Below are positions 7,186-16,546 of a stretch of 64,000 nucleotides of DNA, piece after piece; within the stretch, counting starts at the first letter, position 1; the number at the start of each line of letters is the position of its first letter. This stretch comes from UBA6136 sp041178325 (lineage in GTDB: Bacteria; Pseudomonadota; Gammaproteobacteria; Methylococcales; Methylococcaceae): NCBI GenBank assembly GCA_041178325.1, contig JBEGVN010000027.1:34767-98766 (forward strand), read 5' to 3'. The position numbers and the translations under genes were made by a program. The notes under the pieces are model-generated. The model saw only the letters and a program-made list of their open reading frames with translations, was not told the DNA's origin and did not search any database.

Positions 7186-9134
7186 CCCTCCCCATAGTCT
7201 CTGGACAGGTGCGCCGTTTAGATATTCAAATTCTTCGTGGCTACGCCGTACTGCTGGTCGTGCTTTATCACGCAGGACTGCATCTTTTACCAGGGGGTTA
7301 TGTCGGCGTTGATATTTTCTTCGTTATCTCGGGCTATCTGATAACAGGAATTATCCGGCGGGATCTTTCTCAAGGAACTTTTTCCCTGACGGCCTTTTAC
7401 ATCAGGCGTGCCAAACGACTTTTCCCAGCGGCATATGTCACCTTCTTTGTGACCGCATTGCTGTCACCTTTCCTGCTGACGAGCTCGGAGCTTTATGATT
7501 TTGGAAGACAACTGATTGGGGCGCTGACGTTTTCAGCTAACTATGTTCTTAAAACGCAGACGGGCTACTTTGATGGGGCAGCTGACCTTAAACCTTTGCT
7601 CCATACCTGGTCACTTTCGGTGGAAGAGCAGTTCTACTTTGTAATTCCGACGCTGCTCCTGATTATTCCCCAAAGAGTGCACTTTGCCTTTTTTCTCATC
7701 TTGTTCACACTCAGCCTTGGTGGCTGTTTTTTTGCAAAGGCGAATCCTGAGACGATCTTTTATACCTTGCCTTATCGCGCGTGGGAGTTGGCTTTAGGCG
7801 CACTTGTGGCCCTCTACCCAGCATCGCAGAAAGGACACGTTCCTCAGTGGAGGATGATTGTTCTCCTGCCATGGCTCGTGCTTGGTTTGGTTCCGTTAAT
7901 GCCCTTTGCCCGACTGCATCCGACGCTTTCAAGCCTTGCAGCCTGTCTTGCAACCGTCTTGTTATTGTTCACATCGCCCGCTTTGAAAAAAACGTGGATC
8001 AACCGGCGTATGGCTGCGATAGGGGATCTTTCCTACGCCTGGTACCTGGTGCATTGGCCGCTTTTTGCCTTCTTTAGCAACCTTTTGATTCAGAAAGATC
8101 ATCTGGTTCCTTGGATCAGAGCGGGTCTGATACCCCTTTCGCTATTTTTAGCCCTGATCCTTCATCACCGAGTGGAACGTCCTTTCCTCAAAAGCCCGAG
8201 CAAGGGCTACAAGGTCGCTGTAGGGAGTCTTTGCGGAGCGGCTTTTCTCATCGGTTTCTTTAGTCTTGAGGCTCGGTTTTTCCCGACCCCTGAGACATGG
8301 AAGGCATTTCGCTCTCCCAGCATGGGCCTTAATAAAGCATGCGTCGCCGCAGGTCCTATGAACTTCGCCCAATGCCGGAACGCTTCTTCTTCCCACTATC
8401 TGGTTTGGGGGGATTCGATGGCCATGCATTTAATCAATGGACTCGCGAGCAGCCGGATACCTGATGTCCCGCTGATTCAGGCCACACGACACGCCTGTGC
8501 CCCTTTGATGGGAATTGCTGATTACCGGAATAAGTCCGATCAGCGTTTTCAGTGGGAGGCGTCCTGTATACGTTTCAATGATGAAGTCCTTGAGGGCTTA
8601 CGAAGAGATAAAACGCTTCGGACGGTCGTTCTTGCTGGAAACTTTACGACGTTCCTTAATCCGGATCGGCATCTGGTCTATCGATCCAGTGAGGATGGCA
8701 CTCTCAAAGAGGATTCAAGTCAACCGGAACGGGTATACCAGTCCTTAAAGCTTACTGTGGATGGGGTAAGAGCTTCAGGCCTAAAGGTCGTGATTGTTGC
8801 ACCCCCGCCTAAAGCAGCCTTCGATGTCAGTCGCTGTCTTGAGCGAAGAATGCGATCTTTATTGACCTATGGTGGGGACCCGGAATGCCGGATCGAGCCG
8901 CGCGCAATGGAACCTGAATTCCGCCTGTTCAATCTGTTCATTTCGAGGCTTAAGAGTGAACTCAAGATTGATACCTTGACCTTTGATAGCACACTTTGCG
9001 ATGGCTTGATGTGTAATACCGTATACAAGGGTATTCCGCTCTATCGGGATGATGCGCACTTCAGTGTTGAGGGGGGAGGTGCATTGATTCGGGACATGAA
9101 ATTGATGGATCAAGTCGATCAGTTGGCCCGCTGA
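7182..9134 (+). CDS. Acyltransferase-3 / SGNH two-domain O-acyltransferase
   Basis: Inner-membrane enzyme of the OafA/PatB-like type that acylates surface polysaccharide. Residues 1 to about 340 are the ten-span acyltransferase-3 domain: LRGYAVLLVVLYHAG supplies the conserved Arg and His pair, followed by GVDIFFVISGYLI, FYIRRAKRLFPA and WSLSVEEQFY. The C-terminal 300 residues are a periplasmic SGNH domain with the GDS nucleophile in LVWGDSMAM and the Asp-x-x-His pair in RDDAHFSVEGG. The last 16 bases overlap the end of the convergent gene at 9119-11065, a homologue of similar size. Confidence 0.9.
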   Translation: MTLPIVSGQVRRLDIQILRGYAVLLVVLYHAGLHLLPGGYVGVDIFFVISGYLITGIIRRDLSQGTFSLTAFYIRRAKRLFPAAYVTFFVTALLSPFLLTSSELYDFGRQLIGALTFSANYVLKTQTGYFDGAADLKPLLHTWSLSVEEQFYFVIPTLLLIIPQRVHFAFFLILFTLSLGGCFFAKANPETIFYTLPYRAWELALGALVALYPASQKGHVPQWRMIVLLPWLVLGLVPLMPFARLHPTLSSLAACLATVLLLFTSPALKKTWINRRMAAIGDLSYAWYLVHWPLFAFFSNLLIQKDHLVPWIRAGLIPLSLFLALILHHRVERPFLKSPSKGYKVAVGSLCGAAFLIGFFSLEARFFPTPETWKAFRSPSMGLNKACVAAGPMNFAQCRNASSSHYLVWGDSMAMHLINGLASSRIPDVPLIQATRHACAPLMGIADYRNKSDQRFQWEASCIRFNDEVLEGLRRDKTLRTVVLAGNFTTFLNPDRHLVYRSSEDGTLKEDSSQPERVYQSLKLTVDGVRASGLKVVIVAPPPKAAFDVSRCLERRMRSLLTYGGDPECRIEPRAMEPEFRLFNLFISRLKSELKIDTLTFDSTLCDGLMCNTVYKGIPLYRDDAHFSVEGGGALIRDMKLMDQVDQLAR

Positions 9135-11065
9135 GAAGGTCCAGGGTCGCCGCTCAGTTCATGCACCTTTGACAGGACAAAAATAGAGGCGATTTCTGTC
9201 AGATGTCCATCATCCATGGTCGTCAGATTCTGATCGATACGAACAAGACATCCATCCGGGTTGCATAACGTTTTATAGATCGAGACGTAACCGATCTGAT
9301 AGCGCGCTGTTAGTGCCTGTAACCAGTTCTCCGTGTCCTTTGTGCGCGAATCCAAGGCATCTATGATTCGTGTCGGCAGGATTTTCTGTTTTTGCTTAAC
9401 GTAATCTTCCAGCAATATCCTGGGCAATGCCTTTTTCCATAAGGGTGGTGGCCCGTAAATGACCAGATTCTTGACGCCACTTTCCCGAAGCACCTTGATC
9501 GTCGATTCGAATTCATCCTGGTGGCCATGTTTAAAAATGCCATCCCAATTGCCCGCGATAATGACGGTGTCATAGCCATGGGTTTTCAAATGGTCCATCA
9601 CAAACTGAGTGATTTCAGGGCAGTGAGGATATTCACGGATCGAAAACCCCTGAATCGGAGCGCAGGCCATGGCAGTCAATTGACTGATTGTCGCTGCATG
9701 CCCCCATTGGGCCACAATCCCCGGATATAGCTGTGCAGCATAAGAGTCACCCCAAAGGAGAATACGCTTTTGGGGTTTATTTTCGAAGGGGGTGGAGGGG
9801 GCGATATCGGGCAAGCAGGCTGGTTTGAAATCGCCGAAGCTTTGGTGATCCAAAAGGAAACACTCACCAAACCGCCACGATTTTGGAAACGGAGGTTTAT
9901 CGATGGTGAGTTCACGAGGCAATTCGGGATAGCGCATTGGAAATCCCTTGGTTCTTGAAATGACGATGCCCATCACGGCAATGCAAAGCGCCAGGATGAT
10001 CAAGGTATTGATCAGAATGCGCCCATTTCGATAGGGCTTTAAAGGTTTTTCAACCCAGTGATAGGTTGCTATCGAAAGAAGGAGTGCAAGTATTCCCGCA
10101 GCTGAAATCGTGAAGTGATTCGCTGCCTGGTCTGGCCAGTGATGAAGAAAAGAAAGGATGGGCCAATGCCAGAGATACAGGGGATAGCTGATGAGGCCTA
10201 TCCCGGTCATCAGCGGGTTAGTCAATATCCAGCGCGAAGCATCGGATTCAGCACCCACCCAGATCAATAGAGAGGCACCCAGCACCGGGGGGAGGGCATA
10301 AGCGCCAGGAAAAGGCGTTTGCCCATTAAGAACAAAGGCACTGGAGATGATCAGGACCATCCCCAACAATGACAGCAGAGTGCAAGCGAAAGGGGGGGCA
10401 ACGCGTTGGGCCTTGGGAAGAAAAAAGAGCGTTGATCCGCTTAGTAACTCCCATGCCCGCATCCAGGGAAGAAAATAGGCAGCCGTGGGCTCGGCATATA
10501 CACCCCAAATGCTGATCAGGAGCGAGATGAACCCCAAACCGATGATCATACGTCTGCAGCTTAGATGATTTGCGCGCAACCCCATCACCAAGAGGGGAAA
10601 GATCAGGTAGAACTGCTCTTCGATGCTCAGTGACCACATGTGTGCCAAGGGCTTGAGCTTGATATCGGCGTCGAAATAACCTGATTCCCGCTTCAGAGTG
10701 AAGTTCTCGAAAAAACCCATCGTAGAGGCCAAATGGCGACCTAAACGGCTGTAATCAATCGGAAGGAAAAAAAACCAGCCCCAGAGGATTGTGCTCGCCA
10801 AAACCAGCAAAAGTGCGGGGAAAAGCCGGCAGATTCTCGCTTTGTAAAATGAGACGATCGAGAATTGATTCTGTCGGTGTCTTTGAATGATCAGGCTAGT
10901 GATCAGATAGCCTGATATGACAAAAAAAACATCGACACCAACATATCCTCCCGGCATTAGGTCCGGAAAGAGGTGAAAAAGAATGACAAGGAGAATGGCT
11001 ATGGCGCGCAGCCCATCGATCTCCGGACGATAAATCAGGTGTGTATTTGAGGTGGGTAAAGACAT
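9119..11065 (-). CDS. Acyltransferase-3 / SGNH two-domain O-acyltransferase (second copy)
   Basis: Same architecture as its convergent neighbour, 648 residues. The membrane domain has IDGLRAIAILLVILFHLFP, GVDVFFVISGYLITSLI, RICRLFPALLLV and WSLSIEEQFYLIFPLL. The SGNH domain has GDS in LLWGDSYAAQL and the catalytic pair in MDDGHLTEIA. The two proteins are clearly homologous but diverged outside the motifs, so they probably attach acyl groups to different positions or glycans. The ATG at 11065 begins MSLPTSNTHLIYRPEIDGLRA, placing the family start correctly. The 205 bases upstream separate it from a divergent secreted-protein gene and hold no promoter I can call with confidence. Confidence 0.9.
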   Translation of the reverse strand: MSLPTSNTHLIYRPEIDGLRAIAILLVILFHLFPDLMPGGYVGVDVFFVISGYLITSLIIQRHRQNQFSIVSFYKARICRLFPALLLVLASTILWGWFFFLPIDYSRLGRHLASTMGFFENFTLKRESGYFDADIKLKPLAHMWSLSIEEQFYLIFPLLVMGLRANHLSCRRMIIGLGFISLLISIWGVYAEPTAAYFLPWMRAWELLSGSTLFFLPKAQRVAPPFACTLLSLLGMVLIISSAFVLNGQTPFPGAYALPPVLGASLLIWVGAESDASRWILTNPLMTGIGLISYPLYLWHWPILSFLHHWPDQAANHFTISAAGILALLLSIATYHWVEKPLKPYRNGRILINTLIILALCIAVMGIVISRTKGFPMRYPELPRELTIDKPPFPKSWRFGECFLLDHQSFGDFKPACLPDIAPSTPFENKPQKRILLWGDSYAAQLYPGIVAQWGHAATISQLTAMACAPIQGFSIREYPHCPEITQFVMDHLKTHGYDTVIIAGNWDGIFKHGHQDEFESTIKVLRESGVKNLVIYGPPPLWKKALPRILLEDYVKQKQKILPTRIIDALDSRTKDTENWLQALTARYQIGYVSIYKTLCNPDGCLVRIDQNLTTMDDGHLTEIASIFVLSKVHELSGDPGPSQRAN

Positions 11066-11270
11066 GCTGGCGAGTTGAGTATCGATTGCGCTCTCTTGAT
11101 TAATTTGAGGTTAAGCACGGCCAGACCTCTATCCCACGGAACAAAAAAGATGTGATCGCCCTCGAGGCTTTACAAAAGCAGAGGAACGATGAATCATTCG
11201 CGATAGTTATATGCTGGACGATCAGCGTTCTTCCATCGCCTTATAGTTGACGATTAACGGGTCGCAATAG

Positions 11271-14099
11271 ATGCATAACTTAATCAGTTGGAGTTCAGGG
11301 GTGCTGTTTCGAAGGAGTATTCAGTTCCTCCTTCTCTCTCTTTTTATTCAAGGTGCAACGGCTGCAAGCTCCAAAGGAACTGACTTCTGGTTCGCCTTCC
11401 CCCGGGGTAGTTACCTCGCAACCAATGACTCTGCCACTATATCCTTCGTCATTACCGGAACACCCGGGACCACGGGAAGCATTACGTCCCCCATCTTGAA
11501 CGGTTCAACGACCAGTTCTTTCACGCTGGATACAAATGGCTACGCCCAGTTTTCTCGTTCATTCTCAGCACCATCTACCAGCGATCCTGACGTCTATCAA
11601 ACAAAGGGGAATGACGAGATCGGCTCGCGCTCATTCCACGTGACCGCTGCCGCCAGCATCTCCATTCAGCCATATTTTGACGCCCTTCCGTACACTATCC
11701 CTCAGGCATCCGTTGCGAGTTGGCAGGCGATACCCACCGATGCCCTGGGGAATGAGTATTTCGTTCTGGCTTACGGTAATCCTTCCACGGCGAGCAGCAC
11801 AGAGGGCACAGAGTTTGTCATTGTTGGAACGGTCAATGGGACTTCAGTCACAATTACGCCCTCCGTTGCCGTAGGGAGCCGTGCAGCGGGTGTCGCTTAT
11901 CAGATTACCTTAGATCAGGGTCAAACTTACCGGGCTGCGACAGGGGCCGCCAACGCAGATCTCACTGGAACACTCATCAGCGCAACTCAGAACATTGCGG
12001 TCATAGCCGGTCACACCTGTGCCCGAATTCCAACTTCAACGTCGATTTGTAGTACGGTTCTGGAGCAGCTCTTCCCCACAAGCGGGTGGGCCAGAAGATT
12101 CATTCTATCCCCATTGGCGGGTCTTCTTGCTGGAACGAACGGCGATCGTGTTCGTTTCATTGCCAATTCGGATGGTACCGTCGTCACTGTCAACAACACC
12201 TCAGTGCCGCTGAATCGCGGCCAGTGGTACGAGACCTCACTGAATTCCTCTACAGGTAGCAATCCCCCGCCGCTTAGCACCCTGATTACCAGCAACTTCC
12301 CCATCATGGTTGCACAGTATATGAAGGATCGGAGCGACTATCTCCCGTCCAACGCGTTTGAACCTTCAATGCTTATGGTGCCTGGTTACGATCATTACCT
12401 GACCAGTATGACATTCAACCTGCCGACCAATGGTTTTAGACTGTATGCCAACCTCGTTGTGCCGACAAGTCTGGTCGGGTCAGTGACTCTCGATGGAACC
12501 ATAATTAGCGCAATTAACTCTGGATACATCAGCTCTGTTGGCTCTACGGATTACTCCCAGGCAATTCTTCCGATCACTCCGACCGGCGGGACACCCACTG
12601 GAAATCACACCATTTTGGGTCCATTACCTTTCGGTGCCATGATTTATGGACAACCCACATCTGATTCCGGTCCGTACAGGGGGTTTGGCTCTATCGCCGG
12701 CTTTAATATGCCGACGATTCCGCGTGCAAGCACGGTCACCGTGACGCCAGCATCCGGAAAGTTTCAGCTGAATACACGCAATTGTTTCACTGCGACTCTC
12801 TTGACGAGTTCAGGGTTACCGGTACCGGATGCGTCAGTGACGTTTGTCGTTTCGGGGGTCGACTCTGGCACCCAGTATGCCAGCACCGATTCCAGCGGGA
12901 GTACTACGCTTTGCTATACCGGCACCCAATTGGGTACGGATACGCTGATCGTAAAGGCATCAGCCAGCAGCGTCGAATCTTCACCGGTTACTATTCAATG
13001 GATACAAACCAATTTAGAGCAACTTATCCTGACCGTAAATTCTATTCCTGTTTCTACTTCTCCAGTTATAGGTGATACCGTTTGCGTGAAATCCACCCTT
13101 AAGGACAATCTGGGAGCCCCGATATCCGGAACCATCGTGAATTTCTCAGTTACGGGTGCCAACCCGGGAACAGGGCAGGCCACTAGCGACAAGAACGGAG
13201 CAATCGAGTATTGCTACCAGGGCAAGAATCTAGGAGCAGACACGGTTGCAGCCTCCGTTACTTTTTCCAATGGCGATAAGATCTCACAGGATATTACCTT
13301 CAGCTGGCAATCGGCAGTAAGCAGTATCGCTCTGAGTGGTAGCGTGTCTGAAACCAAGGTCGGAAATCGGGTTTGTGTCAGTGCTAATGCATTGGATGCT
13401 CAGGGAAAAGGTGTCAGTAACATCGCTATTGATTTTGTGGTCAGTGGTGCAGAAATATTAACCGGAACGAGTCTGACCGGCTCCTCCGGCATTGCAGAGT
13501 ACTGCTATATCCCCGGAAGTGCCGGGGTGGACAGCATTTCGGCGACCACAGGTTCAGTTTCTTCCGAAAGTGCGGTCAAGGTTACCGTTGCTTCAAATCC
13601 CAGCTGTGATGTTGTCTCTGCATCGAGCAAATCCTCTCTCACTCACGATCTGCTTTCGAGTTGCCTGATCTCTTATGCAAAGAATCCAGATCAATCAGCT
13701 TATGATAAGTGTCAATCCGAGGCCAAGGCGTCTTTTGTGACGTTGATTCAGGCCAGCAATACGAGTGCAGGCTGCCTTGCTTCGAATGGGACTGAGGCCA
13801 AGGCGGATCAGCTGGTCTCGTACCTTCTTCCTGTGCTTTCACCTATTTTGAATGAAGAAATCTCGTCCCTAAAAGTTCTGGGACAGGCAAAAGGATTGCG
13901 ACGATTCGGCACAATTGCCACCCAGATTTCAAAATCAATGGATGCCTGCCTCAGTTCTGGTGGGTCGTTCAATCAGCCCAAAGTGACGGATACATTCGAA
14001 TCCTTGTTTGCCCTGTCAGGAAATTCGGTCCTCAGTGTGAACCCGAGAGCGTATGTCCAGTTCATGCGAGACGCCTGTTCATCAATCCTCTCTTTCTAG
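11271..14099 (+). CDS. Secreted protein: IgGFc-binding-like head plus three Big_1 Ig-like repeats
   Basis: A 942-residue exported protein with a signal peptide (RRSIQFLLLSLFIQGATA). Just after cleavage comes GTDFWFAFP, the hallmark of the IgGFc-binding/Fc-fragment-like N-terminal domain seen in large bacterial surface proteins. Residues about 484-579, 580-680 and 681-773 are three bacterial Ig-like (Big_1, invasin-type) repeats. Each holds two Cys in matching places (NCFTA...LCYTG, VCVKS...YCYQG, VCVSA...YCYIP), suggesting a disulfide per repeat. The last 170 residues are alpha-helical with several Cys and match no family I know. It is first in a tightly packed run ending with tssM, 46 bases before the caspase-like lipoprotein gene. 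It could be a surface adhesin or a substrate of that system. Confidence 0.75.
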   Translation: MHNLISWSSGVLFRRSIQFLLLSLFIQGATAASSKGTDFWFAFPRGSYLATNDSATISFVITGTPGTTGSITSPILNGSTTSSFTLDTNGYAQFSRSFSAPSTSDPDVYQTKGNDEIGSRSFHVTAAASISIQPYFDALPYTIPQASVASWQAIPTDALGNEYFVLAYGNPSTASSTEGTEFVIVGTVNGTSVTITPSVAVGSRAAGVAYQITLDQGQTYRAATGAANADLTGTLISATQNIAVIAGHTCARIPTSTSICSTVLEQLFPTSGWARRFILSPLAGLLAGTNGDRVRFIANSDGTVVTVNNTSVPLNRGQWYETSLNSSTGSNPPPLSTLITSNFPIMVAQYMKDRSDYLPSNAFEPSMLMVPGYDHYLTSMTFNLPTNGFRLYANLVVPTSLVGSVTLDGTIISAINSGYISSVGSTDYSQAILPITPTGGTPTGNHTILGPLPFGAMIYGQPTSDSGPYRGFGSIAGFNMPTIPRASTVTVTPASGKFQLNTRNCFTATLLTSSGLPVPDASVTFVVSGVDSGTQYASTDSSGSTTLCYTGTQLGTDTLIVKASASSVESSPVTIQWIQTNLEQLILTVNSIPVSTSPVIGDTVCVKSTLKDNLGAPISGTIVNFSVTGANPGTGQATSDKNGAIEYCYQGKNLGADTVAASVTFSNGDKISQDITFSWQSAVSSIALSGSVSETKVGNRVCVSANALDAQGKGVSNIAIDFVVSGAEILTGTSLTGSSGIAEYCYIPGSAGVDSISATTGSVSSESAVKVTVASNPSCDVVSASSKSSLTHDLLSSCLISYAKNPDQSAYDKCQSEAKASFVTLIQASNTSAGCLASNGTEAKADQLVSYLLPVLSPILNEEISSLKVLGQAKGLRRFGTIATQISKSMDACLSSGGSFNQPKVTDTFESLFALSGNSVLSVNPRAYVQFMRDACSSILSF

Positions 14100-14145
14100 C
14101 CCGGTCTCAAGGCCGAATGAGTCACTGTTAAGGAGCCACTTCATC

Positions 14146-16512
14146 ATGAAACTTGAACTTCGGATCAGTGTTCTTTCGGCACTGGGGGTGATACTTGGCT
14201 GTACGCCTGCTGTGGTCAGTCAGCAGGAGATGGCGCGTGCTGTCGAAGGATATATTGTCGACGTCAACAAACTGGCAGTCGTGGATTGCCTTTTACCGGG
14301 CCAAATGCGAAAGCTCGGTTCTTCCATGAGCTATGTTTCTGCCCGTCGCCCTGTTCGTACGACAGAGGCCGATTGTGAAGTCCGAGGGGGTGAATATGTT
14401 GCCTACGACAGAGCGAATTACTCAAGTGCCCTGAATGTCTGGCTGGAAAAAGCAAAGGAAGGAGACGCGACTGCGCAGTTATATGTTGGCCAGATTTATG
14501 AAAAAGGCCTCGGCCGCTCCCCCGATTATGCAGAGGCTGCTGCCTGGTATCGGAAATCCGCTGAGCAAGGCAACTCACAAGCACAAATCAACCTTGGACA
14601 GCTCTATGAAAAAGGCTTGGGCGTTCCCAAGCAAGCCCAAGCAGCCATAGAGCTCTATGCCAAGGCCACGGGTCTTGAGCGCTTAGGGGTTGATTATTCA
14701 GCCGCCACCTCCGATAAGGCTCAGGCTGTATCGACGCGTAGTTCAGGAACGCAGTCAGGCGCCTACGCGATCACGATCCAATCCAAGGGAGGTTCTGAAG
14801 ACGCGCAACAGAATGCCGAACTCAAGGCCTTGCGCGATCAGCTCCAACAGGCTCAGCAGCAGGTCATTGAACAACAGGATAAGCTCCTTAAAACACAAAC
14901 CGCACTCGCCTTGGCCTCCGATGATAAGGCGCAAAAGACAACCGCCCAAGATTCTGGCTCCGCCGCACGTGTGAGCGAGTTGGAAGCAGAGCTTAAGAAA
15001 ACACAACAAAGCCTCAAAGATGAACAAGACCGGCTCAGCCGAATGAATCGGAACATTCAAAAAGAGCGTGAAAATGCAAGTCGGGAGCTAGCGCAGGCGC
15101 GAAAGACAGCTGAAACTAACAAACAAGCAGCCTCCTCATCAGCAAAAGGGGATTCAAGTCGCCTCGAGGAAGCCAAGCAGGAGGCGATTCGTATTCAATC
15201 CGAACTCGAAACGCTCCTTCAGGCGTTTACGACCCAATCAACCGAGTTGACGGCCTGGATCACAGCTAATGCAAGCAAATCTGATCCTGGCATGCGCTCG
15301 AAGATTGATCAAAGGAAGCAGGATCTGCAGCAGCAGTCTCTCCATATCAAGGAGGTGAAAGCAAAGCTTACGAACGCGAATAACCAGATAGCCAAAATTG
15401 AAGCCGAACAATCGTCCATGCTGGCATCCAATGGGCCGAGGATCGAAATCACCGATCCCCCCACCGTTCTGACCCGCGGTATTCAGGCCATCCAGGCAGC
15501 CAACACCAAAATCATAAAGGGGCGAATTATTCCTCCAGCGATCAAGTCGCTTAGTTTTAATGGCAATCCTCTGGCTTACGATTCACAGGGCAACTTTGCC
15601 TTGAACCTCGAATCCGCGACGGCACCCAATCTCCTCATCAAGGCGATTACTGCCTCAGGAGGTGAGGTCGAAGCCCGATTCGCATTGATGGATTCGAATG
15701 TGGGTCAAGCCGAAACCCCCTCTGGAGCTGCCAGCGCGCCGTCGTCAGATGTGAACCCCAAGGGGATTGAGCTCGGCCGGTTTTATGCGCTGATTATTGG
15801 TAACAGCGATTATTCGCGATATCCACACCTCAATACCCCCACCAGTGACGCCAAGAGCGTTGAGGTTTTACTTCGCGAACGATATGGCTTTACTACGCGG
15901 ATGATTGTTAATGGCAACCGGCATGACATCATGACGGCGTTCAATGAAATGCAGGCACGTGTTTCAGAAAACGATAATTTGCTCATTTACTATGCGGGAC
16001 ATGGTGAAATTGATGCAAAGACGAAGGAGGCTTACTGGCTTCCGGTTGATGCAGAGGTGGGCAATTCCGCAAATTGGATAGCCAGCAAATCGGTCACGGA
16101 TCTCATAGGGATCATGCCGGCGCGTCACGTCATGGTGGTTAGTGACAGTTGCTATTCGGGGGCGATGAGTGGGTCAGCTGTAGCCAAACTTCCCCCTGAC
16201 ATTGATGCCGAGAAAAAACTGAAATGGCTTAAGGTCATGGCGACACGGAAGGGAAGAACTGTGTTGACCTCTGGGGAGGTCAAACCCGTACTTGATTCAG
16301 GTGGCGATGGTCATTCGGTATTTGCACAATCCTTTCTCAAAGCGCTGCGCTCGGGGAAAGGGCTGATCGAAGATTACGAAATTTATCGGGTGGTCTCGCA
16401 AGAAGTCTCGCAAGCTGCAGGACGATTGGGATTTAGCCAAACACCCACGTATGCGCCTTTACAGTATGCGGGTCATGAGGGAAGTCCCTTTATTTTCAGG
16501 CCAACGCTCTGA
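14146..16512 (+). CDS. Lipoprotein with Sel1 repeats, coiled coil and caspase-like (C14) domain
   Basis: A 788-residue protein. The start at 14146 has TTAAGGAG (14128-14135) upstream and gives a lipoprotein signal ending ILGC (Cys19); the frame is open to 14053 but that start lies inside the previous gene. Order of parts: two Sel1-like repeats (about residues 95-180, with AQLYVGQIYEKGLG and AQINLGQLYEKGLG), a long Gln/Lys/Glu-rich coiled coil (about 225-425), a small beta domain, then a caspase-fold peptidase. The peptidase has the catalytic His in YYAGHGE (His619) and Cys in SDSCYSG (Cys669), both intact. Family members usually cleave after Lys or Arg and often sit with kinases or phosphatases in signalling loci. 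Here it would face the periplasm or the inner side of the outer membrane. Substrate unknown. Confidence 0.85.
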   Translation: MKLELRISVLSALGVILGCTPAVVSQQEMARAVEGYIVDVNKLAVVDCLLPGQMRKLGSSMSYVSARRPVRTTEADCEVRGGEYVAYDRANYSSALNVWLEKAKEGDATAQLYVGQIYEKGLGRSPDYAEAAAWYRKSAEQGNSQAQINLGQLYEKGLGVPKQAQAAIELYAKATGLERLGVDYSAATSDKAQAVSTRSSGTQSGAYAITIQSKGGSEDAQQNAELKALRDQLQQAQQQVIEQQDKLLKTQTALALASDDKAQKTTAQDSGSAARVSELEAELKKTQQSLKDEQDRLSRMNRNIQKERENASRELAQARKTAETNKQAASSSAKGDSSRLEEAKQEAIRIQSELETLLQAFTTQSTELTAWITANASKSDPGMRSKIDQRKQDLQQQSLHIKEVKAKLTNANNQIAKIEAEQSSMLASNGPRIEITDPPTVLTRGIQAIQAANTKIIKGRIIPPAIKSLSFNGNPLAYDSQGNFALNLESATAPNLLIKAITASGGEVEARFALMDSNVGQAETPSGAASAPSSDVNPKGIELGRFYALIIGNSDYSRYPHLNTPTSDAKSVEVLLRERYGFTTRMIVNGNRHDIMTAFNEMQARVSENDNLLIYYAGHGEIDAKTKEAYWLPVDAEVGNSANWIASKSVTDLIGIMPARHVMVVSDSCYSGAMSGSAVAKLPPDIDAEKKLKWLKVMATRKGRTVLTSGEVKPVLDSGGDGHSVFAQSFLKALRSGKGLIEDYEIYRVVSQEVSQAAGRLGFSQTPTYAPLQYAGHEGSPFIFRPTL

Positions 16513-16546
16513 CGGTCTCTCGGTTTAGATTCACAGGCCAATCCCT

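Noticed and set aside
14053..14145. Upstream ATG at 14053 as the start of the caspase lipoprotein
   Set aside because: It lies inside the previous gene, and the ATG at 14146 has a strong ribosome-binding site and gives a proper lipoprotein signal.
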